Origin: Ascarosepion bandense
Lineage: Eukaryota > Mollusca > Cephalopoda > Sepiida > Sepiidae
NCBI GenBank assembly: GCA_037127315.1
Contig: JBBBDQ010000330.1
Location: forward strand, 4,031,501-4,095,500
Length of the DNA stretch: 64,000 nt
Direction: 5' to 3'
Under the pieces are notes generated by a model, which ran no database searches, was not told where the DNA came from, and saw nothing but the letters and a program-made list of their open reading frames with translations. Below, one piece after another: positions 57,765-64,000 of this stretch. A program made the position numbers and the translations under genes. Every line of letters starts with the position of its first letter. The first letter of the stretch is position 1.

Positions 57765-58385
57765 TCATTTCACCTCAAGAAAAGCAGGACCACCATTGGT
57801 GCACAGGGGATTACAATGAGAAAAAAATAGGTACAGGGGATGTCGAAGAAAGGATAAAAGAAGCATGGGAACCAAAAAGATAGAAGATGCCAATTGACAT
57901 TGCTTTTAAACTTTTGGAGATTGTAGCTATCAGGAAAGCAAGCAAACAAAAGGAAGTTCCACAAATAAAAAACGTGAGAAAAGAAACTGTTAGAGTAGAA
58001 GAGATGGTTAAATTGAACTGTTTTAAAGGTAAAAAGGTGGGACCTTGATGCCAATCTAGTAGTATGCATAAATACATGTGGTTGGAGAACCAGGGGAAAA
58101 AAAAACTTGTCAGAGTAGTTGCCATGAAAATACTTGTAGAAAAGACAGAGGAAAGCCACATTATGCTGGTGAGAAAGTGACTGAAGTTGAGATGTCAAGT
58201 CAGGATTGATTACATTGCAGATCCTCCTTAGGATTTTGTAGAGAACCTCAAATGTATAGCAGGAGCAACCAACTAGATATAGCAACAGTATTCAATGCAC
58301 AGATGAATGGTAGATTTATAAATATGCAAAATGGATTCTGATAAGAAAAAACTTCCTTGCTTGACACAGTGACACAACCTTCCTA
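57765..58385 (-). pseudogene. LINE RT 3' fragment (CR1/Jockey-like family)
   Basis: The minus frame (58,285-57,770) reads RRICNVINPDLTSQLQSLSH, LCLFYKYFHGNYSDKF and DSYNLQKFKSNVNWHLLS. The 3' end is the reverse of ...GAGGTGAAATGATTATAAAA at 57,765. 5' truncation at about 58,385 abuts a (GT)n tract. Confidence 0.8.
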
Positions 58386-58394
58386 AAAGCTTGC

Positions 58395-58398
<4 letters not shown>

Positions 58399-58448
<50 letters not shown>
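58399..58448 (+). repeat. (GT)n microsatellite
   Basis: About 25 uninterrupted GT units. Confidence 0.97.
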
Positions 58449-58452
<4 letters not shown>

Positions 58453-58483
58453 GAAAATATAAATCTGTATATCAGACTAATAG

Positions 58484-58535
58484 TGTGTAAGTGAATGACA
58501 AAATTGAAAATCTCTTACTTTACCTATTATGTCCT
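58484..58535 (+). repeat. Fragment of the 59.5/61.9 kb inverted-repeat family
   Basis: GTGTGTAAGTGAATGACAAA followed by ATTGAAAATCT resembles 59,476-59,510. Confidence 0.45.
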
Positions 58536-58734
58536 TGTATCTTCAATATTTCTCAGTGTAAAATTTTAACTGGTATGAATTCATCTTCTCCTAACAAATA
58601 ATACCTTTGTTTACTTTCTGGAGACAACCAGAGAATGGCTGAAAGTTAACAATAAAAACTATGGTCAATTTTCACATAGTTTTAAATCAACCATTTGTTC
58701 CCCTGTACAAAAACAAGAAAAAAGAAATATGATA

Positions 58735-59463
58735 TACAAGGTGTTTCAAAAGTATATGTCACATTCTGAGAATTCTTATCTCATGAACTACAAATGGTAG
58801 CATGATTGAATTGGTACCATTTAAAAGCAAAAAGACTCAAAACTTTCTTCTGTTAATTTAATTTTAATTTAATTAATGAAATTTCATTTCTATGCTTCTT
58901 TTCAGATTCAGTAATGTCATTCACAAAACAAGTGAAGTCATTTTATATCCTAGAATATGTTAAAACTGAATCATGGACATATGTTCAATTCAAATTTTTT
59001 ACAACATTTACTAAACAGGCACCAAACAGATGTTCCATTTTGAATTAGCATGCAAAATTTAAGGAGAAGGGGTGTTTGTGCCCAGTAAAAAGAACAGGAC
59101 ACTCCTCAACTTCAGATGAGGTTCAAGTTCAGCAAGCCTTCAATTGCAGCCCCAGAAATCAATCAGAATAACCAGAACTTAAGTTTCCATCAAAAAATGG
59201 TTGGTGTGTCTTAAGGAGATGGCTGCAGTTTACACCATACAAGCTGCAATTGATTCAACAGTTGAAGGACACTAATAAACCAATTTACCATGAATTTTGC
59301 ACAGAAACTGGATTTGGATTATTGTCTAGATGTGTGTCATATAACCCATTAAAATCCTGTATAGAAATGTGGAAATATTAGCTTTCAGGAAATATAAATT
59401 GTATTTTGATATCCCCAATAGTTAGTAAGATATATAGTGTCATAATGTGACACAGACTTTTAA
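58735..59463 (+). mobile_element. Deleted Tc1/mariner-type element
   Basis: Left end ACAAGGTGTTTCAAAAGTAT then ATGTCACATTCTGAG; right end (reverse) AAAAGTCTGTGTCACATTATG, an imperfect inverted match. The first frame codes for MSFTKQVKSFYILEYVKTES, then (shifted) KFKEKGCLCPVKRTG and YKLQLIQQLKDTN.PIYHEFC, the DNA-binding N-terminal part of such transposases. The catalytic half is absent, leaving a ~730-bp non-autonomous derivative. Confidence 0.6.
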
Positions 59464-59475
59464 TATATATATAAT

Positions 59476-59550
59476 GGTGTGTAATTGAATGACAAAATGG
59501 GAAAATCTATGTAATGCATTTCAGCTTTCAAAAAGACTTCATCAGATTAA
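59476..59550 (-). ncRNA. Hammerhead-like motif in an inverted-repeat arm
   Basis: Minus strand: CTGATGA (59,545-59,539), then a 16-base hairpin AGTCTTTTTGAAAGCT whose ends pair (AG/CT and CTTT/AAAG with one bulge), and GAAA (59,522-59,519). TGCATTACATA follows, which can form a short stem III and an AUA cleavage triplet. All core elements of a hammerhead are present; stem I pairing is poor in this copy. It is flanked by sequence that recurs in reverse at 61,858-61,918. Confidence 0.45.
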
Positions 59551-59851
59551 AATAATAAATTATCTATGAAATTATATACATACAGGGGAATATGTAAAAA
59601 TATAAACAAAAATGTCCATTATAATTATACATTGAAAGGAATGGTGAAAATGTACTTTAAATTCTAGATTTTTAGACAAATTTGATGTTAAAAATTTTAG
59701 ATTTTAATTTAAAGTTTATCATCCCTATATCTTCATCATTCCTCTTAGTATACAATTATCAGCAATGTTTTTACTTATATTTTTCCCCATTCTCCAACAT
59801 ATGCATGATTCCATTAGTAAAAATATTTTTCTCAGCACAGAACAAGTGTAA

Positions 59852-61848
59852 AAAGTACTGAACGAAGCTAAGAGGGCGTTTGTTACCAGAATTAGGCAAC
59901 GCATAGCATCCTCTAAGCTTGGCTCCAAAGATTACTGGCGTCTCTGCAAAAGCGTGCTCAACAAGAACAAGACTTCAATACCCCCACTAATCAATGAGTT
60001 TGAAGTTCTCACCTACCCAGCGGACAAGGCTGAATGCTTTGCCCATAGATTCTCCACCAATTCGACACTGGACTCGTTAGGAATACCTACACCCGACTTC
60101 CCACCCAGAACTAAGGCTCAACTAAATAATGTCCACATTACACCCTCGCTGGTTGCCAAGATAATTGCACAACTTGACCCACACAAAGCGAGCGGCGGTG
60201 ACAGAATCCCAGTCATAGTACTGAAGAAATGTGCCCCAGAACTCTCCTCTGTCCTCTCTAAACTCTATAACCTCTGCCTATCTGCTTCCTGCTTTCCTGC
60301 CTGTTGGAAGTCCTCCTGTGTAGTTCCTATATTTAAGAATTCTGGCGAACTCTCAGACCCCGCCAATTACCGTCCTATTAGTCTCCTTCCGATCTTTGGC
60401 AAAGTTTTCGAAGCCATTATCAATGCCGAGGTGATTCAGCATCTCACGGCCAACAGGCTTCTCTCTGACAAACAGTACGGGTTTCACTTCACCAGGTCTA
60501 CTGCTGATATGCTAACGACCATTACCGAGTACATATACCAGGCACTTGACAAGAATGGAGAAGCCCGAACCGTTGCCTTGGATATCTCCAAGAGCTACGG
60601 GATAACTGGACATCTGTTTGACCTCATCCAGTCATTCCTCTCTAACCGCACATTGAAGGGGGTATTAAATGGGCATGCCTCCCAAAACTACCATACGAAC
60701 GCGGGTGTCCCTCAAGGTTCTATCCTAGGTCCCACGCTCTTTCTGATCTACATTAATGATCTCCCCGACACCATTAGATCCCAAGTTGGCATGTATGCCG
60801 ACGACACAACAATCTACTCTCGCATCGATCAAAAACCAGGTGTGGATGACAAAGTGAACCTCGCTGCCGTAGTTGAAAAGAACCTCCAATCCGTAGTGGC
60901 CTGGGGTAGGAAATGGCTGGTAAATTTCAATGCCTCTAAAACGAAGCTGTTATCAACTAACCACCATAGACAATCGCATCTACCTCCCATTAGCATGGGA
61001 CAGGCTAGCCTCCCAGGGAGTAAAATACTACGCCTCCTTGGCCTTACACTTTTGGCGGACCTCAAATGGAATGACTATATCGAATCCATTGCCAAATCTG
61101 CTGCTATGAAAGTCGGTTCTCTGTGCAGGGCCCGGAAGTTTTTCCCACCTGAATCTATTCTGCACATATACAAATCTACCATCCGCCCGTGTATTGAATA
61201 TTGCTGCCATATCTGGTCGGGTGCCCCTGTTGCTCTCCTTGGGCTTCTTGACAAAATACAAAGGAGGATCTGTAACGTGGTTGATACTGACTTGGCAGAC
61301 CGGCTGCAACCACTCTCTCACCGGCATGATGTGGCTTCCCTGTGCCTCTTCTACAAGTACTTTCATGGCTTCTGCTCCGATGAGCTTAGATCACTGGTGC
61401 AGCCTAAGCATGAATTTACATGAGATACTAGATTAGCAACTAGGACCCACCCTTTTACAGTTAAACAAATAAGATGTAACCGTAAATTCTACTCCAACAG
61501 CTTCTTTTCTCGCGCTTCCCGCCTGTGGAACTCCTTTCCACAAGTCTGCTTTCCCGACAGCTACAATCTCCAGGTGTTTAAATGTAGGGTCAATAGACAC
61601 CTCCTATCACACTAACTCCCAATTATTCTCAGAAGACTCTCATCTACCCAACCCTCATTCTCGGTATCCTTACCCGCCTATCACCCATCCTCTGACATTT
61701 TCTATATTTAACCATTCTTGGTATCCCTACCCGCCAATCACCCACCCTTTGACATTTCCTATATTTAATCATCCTTTCTCCACTCTATGTATCCCCCTGC
61801 ACAGTAGTGGCAGTGACATGCCTTGCTCGGGGTGAAACGCTTAAAAAA
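59852..61848 (+). pseudogene. CR1/Jockey-like LINE, long 5'-truncated copy lacking RT motif A
   Basis: Open from about 59,853 to 61,423. It starts in the linker between endonuclease and RT (VTRIRQRIASSKLGSKDYWR), then PLINEFEVLTYPADKAECFA, NYRPISLLPIFGKVFEAIIN, GVPQGSILGPTLFLIYINDL, MYADDTTIYS (Tyr codon at 60,794), CIEYCCHIWSGAPVALLG. Relative to the 47 kb copy a 39-base in-frame deletion near 60,590 removes the KAFDRHAG...LR stretch, including the motif A aspartate, so the enzyme would be inactive. A CGA-to-TGA change stops the frame at 61,421; the rest continues in frame to 61,615. The 3' UTR ends GCTCGGGGTGAAACGCTTAA plus poly(A). High similarity to the 47 kb copy indicates a fairly recent family. 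Confidence 0.9.
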
Positions 61849-61857
61849 AAAAAAAAG

Positions 61858-61918
61858 AAAGTCTGATGAAGTTTTCTTGATGCATGAAATACATTATATC
61901 AAATCTTTTCCATTTTGT
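61858..61918 (+). repeat. Inverted partner of 59,476-59,550
   Basis: TCTGATGAAGTTTTCTTGAT, GCATGAAATACATTATATC, then TTTTCCATTTTGTGC is the reverse complement, with changes, of the arm at 59,476-59,550. It also holds a hammerhead-like CTGATGA...GAAA...ATC order, but with a broken stem II. Confidence 0.55.
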
Positions 61919-62160
61919 GCTTACAGCCATATTACATTGAAACACCGGTTCCCATACAATCTGAATTTAAGCTATGTAAAGTCTGGTCAGTAGCTAGATG
62001 GGTGACCACTTGGGAATAACAAGTGCTATAACATACAGTGCAGATGGTATAATAGATTATAGATTATGTCTTGGAATTGTTTATCAAAGAGTCAAGTTCC
62101 AATGGGTTCATTATTTTTGTGTCAATTTTACATCTCTATGAAAATGGAAGATTATAAAGT
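61919..62160 (+). mobile_element. Composite 5S-tRNA SINE, 3'-truncated
   Basis: 5S-like head 61,919-62,033 (GCTTACAGCCATATTACATT, AACACCGGTTCCCATACAAT, GATGGGTGACCACTTGGGAA), starting at the same base as the 54.2 kb copy. Then CAGTGCAGATGGTATAATAG and a decayed tRNA-derived unit with B-box-like GAGTCAAGTTCCAA. The tail is lost. Confidence 0.8.
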
Positions 62161-62199
62161 GCATTTTAGACACTTGATATTCTTTTATTACCATAAAGG

Positions 62200-62925
62200 C
62201 AAAAATGCCTTCTAAGCAACAAAAAAGATATGTGCTGTGTATGATGAATGTGCTTTAATTAACAGAACTGTATTGAAGTGGCTGGCTAAGTTTAGAGTTG
62301 GTGACTGTAGCCTTACAGATGAAGAACAATCAGGCAGACCCTACCCCACTACAGATGATGACCAAATCAAGATACTGATTGAGAATAATCCACATTACAC
62401 TATGTGGGAGTTGGCAGAGACACTAAATTTATAAAAATCCACTATCCATGTGCACTTAGTGAACCTTGGGTACTCAAATCACTACAATGTTTGGGTACCA
62501 CATGATCTGAGTAAAAAGAATCTGTTGAATTGCATTTCTATCTGTGATTTGCTGTATAAATGCAACGAAAATTACTCTTTCTAAAACAAATTGTGACAGG
62601 TGATGAGAAATAGATTGTTTACAACAATGTTCAGCAAAAAGGTCCATGGACCAACTTTAGCCACCTCAAAAGCAAGTCTTCATCCTAAGAAAGTCAGGCT
62701 GTGCCTCTAGTAGGATTGGAAAGGAATGAGCTTCTGCCAACTAACCAGTCAATTGATTCTAAAAACTACTGCTCAAAACTGGACAAAATAAAAGCAACAA
62801 TTCAAGAAAAACAACCAAGAATGGGTGAACAGGAAAGGTGTTGTTTTTCATCAGGATAATGCCAGACCTCATATTTCTTTAGCGGTCAAGCAAAAATTGT
62901 TGCAGCTAAAGGTTTGGACTAAAAG
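62200..62925 (+). pseudogene. Mariner transposase fragment, 5' two-thirds
   Basis: Plus strand: WLAKFRVGDCSLTDEEQSGR, ILIENNPHYTMWELAETLNL, LGYSNHYNVWVPHDLSKKNL, then shifted SKLDKIKATIQEKQPRMGEQ and a VVFHQDNARPHISLAVKQKL-like block near 62,850-62,910. It stops at about 62,925 before the last catalytic aspartate, where a minus-strand mariner begins. Confidence 0.8.
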
Positions 62926-63455
62926 AAATCTTTGAATGCATTTTCTGGATCTTCTTTGAAATGAAATATCTTTTGGCTTAAATAATTGTCAAGATGCTTG
63001 AAAAAGTGATAATCAGTAGATCAGGGGAATATGGTAGATGTGGTAATATCTTATACCCTAAGTCATACCCTTCTGCAGTGTCATCCTGGTAACAGGTGTC
63101 CATGCATCAAGATGAAGAAGGATTGGAACTAATAAATTAACCAGTGCTGATCACATTTTGCTTAACTGAATGTGCATTTCATCTAGTTGTTAGAAGTAAA
63201 CTTTGGCAGTGATGCCTGGCTAAATTCCACAAAGCTGTAACTGATAATAATTATGACTTTCTATCAGTCACCATAATTTTCTTATGATGATATTTTAGTT
63301 TTCAAAAGGGTTTGCTTTATCATGATCAAGCCATTGCACTATTCACTCAAAAAAAGACTCATGTGAATTTTGTAGATGTGGTATTGAACACACTCTTTGA
63401 CTTTCATGTGGAATTTATTTACCAACCAAGTTTCTTCACCTTGCCAATTTTCTTT
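62926..63455 (-). pseudogene. Mariner transposase fragment, opposite strand
   Basis: Minus strand: a KIMVT..ALWNLA-type stretch near 63,280-63,240 (counterpart of KVMVTVWWSAxGLI), DYHFFKHLDNYLSQKIFHFK at about 63,000 and EDPENAFKDFF at about 62,940. It belongs to the same broad group as the 44.2 kb copy and not to the fragment it abuts. Confidence 0.65.
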
Positions 63456-63456
63456 T

Positions 63457-63595
63457 ACTGAGGACTAATATTATTTATGAATTTACATGCCCCTTCAAGA
63501 ACTGCATTCATGATCAAAACAGATTCATGAATAATTATATTAGATCCCTGCATGGTTATCAAGAAGACTCACATTACAACTCTCAGATCCTTTGG
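63457..63595 (+). pseudogene. Penelope-like GIY-YIG scrap
   Basis: Plus strand codes for TNIIYEFTCPFKNCIHDQNR and FMNNYIRSLHGYQEDSHYNS. It is close to the GIY-YIG start of PLE copies such as 48,960-48,900 (minus). Only about 45 residues remain. Confidence 0.65.
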
Positions 63596-63789
63596 TTTTT
63601 CATCTTAATAATAGCAAAGATTTTGATAATAAGTTTTGATAAAAAAATAAAACGCATCACTTCTTTATATGTATTTACATATATGTATGTGTGTATGTGT
63701 TTATACAGTGTTGACATAGGAATCGATACTACATTGTAACTCTCAGTTTCATGCCTCAATGCATTCTTCACAAAAAATGGTCTATCTCT

Positions 63790-64000
63790 AATCAGCCCAT
63801 TAAGTGACATATGTGATACACACAATCATGTCTTTTTTGAGACATGACTGACTGTGCAGAAGATTTTCCTGTAGTAGGTTGCCATTATTTCCTGTGGTAG
63901 ACTGGTTGCCAACCAAGGCTTTAGAACCCAATCTTTCCTGCTATTTAACCTATAAATGGAGGGAAAAGAGTTGGATTAATACCTTTCCAAAGGATGTTTG
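63790..64000 (-). mobile_element. SINE family 1, running off the window end
   Basis: The minus strand enters at 64,000 mid-body (CAAACATCCTTTGGAAAGGT), then GGTTCTAAAGCCTTGGTTGG and the 3' hairpin CATGTCTCAAAAAAGACATG, ending near CACATATGTCACTTAATGGG. The head lies beyond the window. Confidence 0.8.

Noticed and set aside
57690..57765. Third copy of the TATAGTGGG inverted-motif element (CTATAATGGGTTATGG)
   Set aside because: Only about 14 bases resemble it and no inverted partner was found.

Overview
This is a non-coding-dominated stretch of an animal nuclear genome. It is AT-rich, with long homopolymers, many microsatellites and almost no intact reading frames. Nearly everything recognisable is decayed transposable elements: non-LTR retrotransposons, Penelope-like elements (PLEs), mariner transposons, solo LTRs and tRNA- or 5S-derived SINEs. 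The mixture and the repeat-packed long introns fit a mollusc, most likely a cephalopod (octopus or squid). That is an inference from element types, not a proven assignment.

Host coding sequence is sparse. The best case is a first coding exon on the minus strand (6,610-7,110): a signal peptide or signal anchor, five N-glycosylation sequons, an upstream in-frame stop and a good splice donor. Two short internal exon candidates lie on the plus strand (20,086-20,207 and 54,804-54,987). Each has an acceptor and a donor, and their phases are mutually compatible, so they could belong to one gene with a ~35 kb intron. No product could be named for any of them.

Layout. 0-2.2 kb: a PLE (RT then GIY-YIG) between inverted arms, each holding a tRNA-like promoter region and a hammerhead-like fold. 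3-7 kb: dispersed repeats, then the first exon. 12-17.2 kb: a SINE, an R2/R4-type LINE broken by a solo LTR, and a mariner broken by another solo LTR. 20-23 kb: an exon candidate, a LINE fragment, a SINE split by a third solo LTR, and a composite 5S-tRNA SINE. 25-38 kb: SINEs and 3' pieces of one CR1/Jockey-like LINE family. 38.8-43.1 kb: a diverged repeat pair in which one copy was recently remodelled by a patchwork insertion with a 56-bp fold-back. 44-50.8 kb: mariners, a 1.5-kb LINE copy and a second PLE. 51-57 kb: a minisatellite, dispersed repeats, a composite SINE, an exon candidate and a Ty3/Gypsy remnant. 57.7-64 kb: a second long LINE copy lacking RT motif A, several Tc1/mariner remnants including two in opposite orientation, and a third PLE scrap.

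The most notable things are: (1) a composite SINE family with a 5S rRNA head fused to a tRNA-derived unit, seen four times with corresponding junctions; (2) PLE inverted arms combining Pol III-like boxes with hammerhead-like folds; (3) a patchwork insertion at 41.3-41.7 kb apparently copied from three nearby places; (4) three solo LTRs, each in a different older element and each with target-site duplications. All percentages and family names come from reading by eye; no database search was possible.
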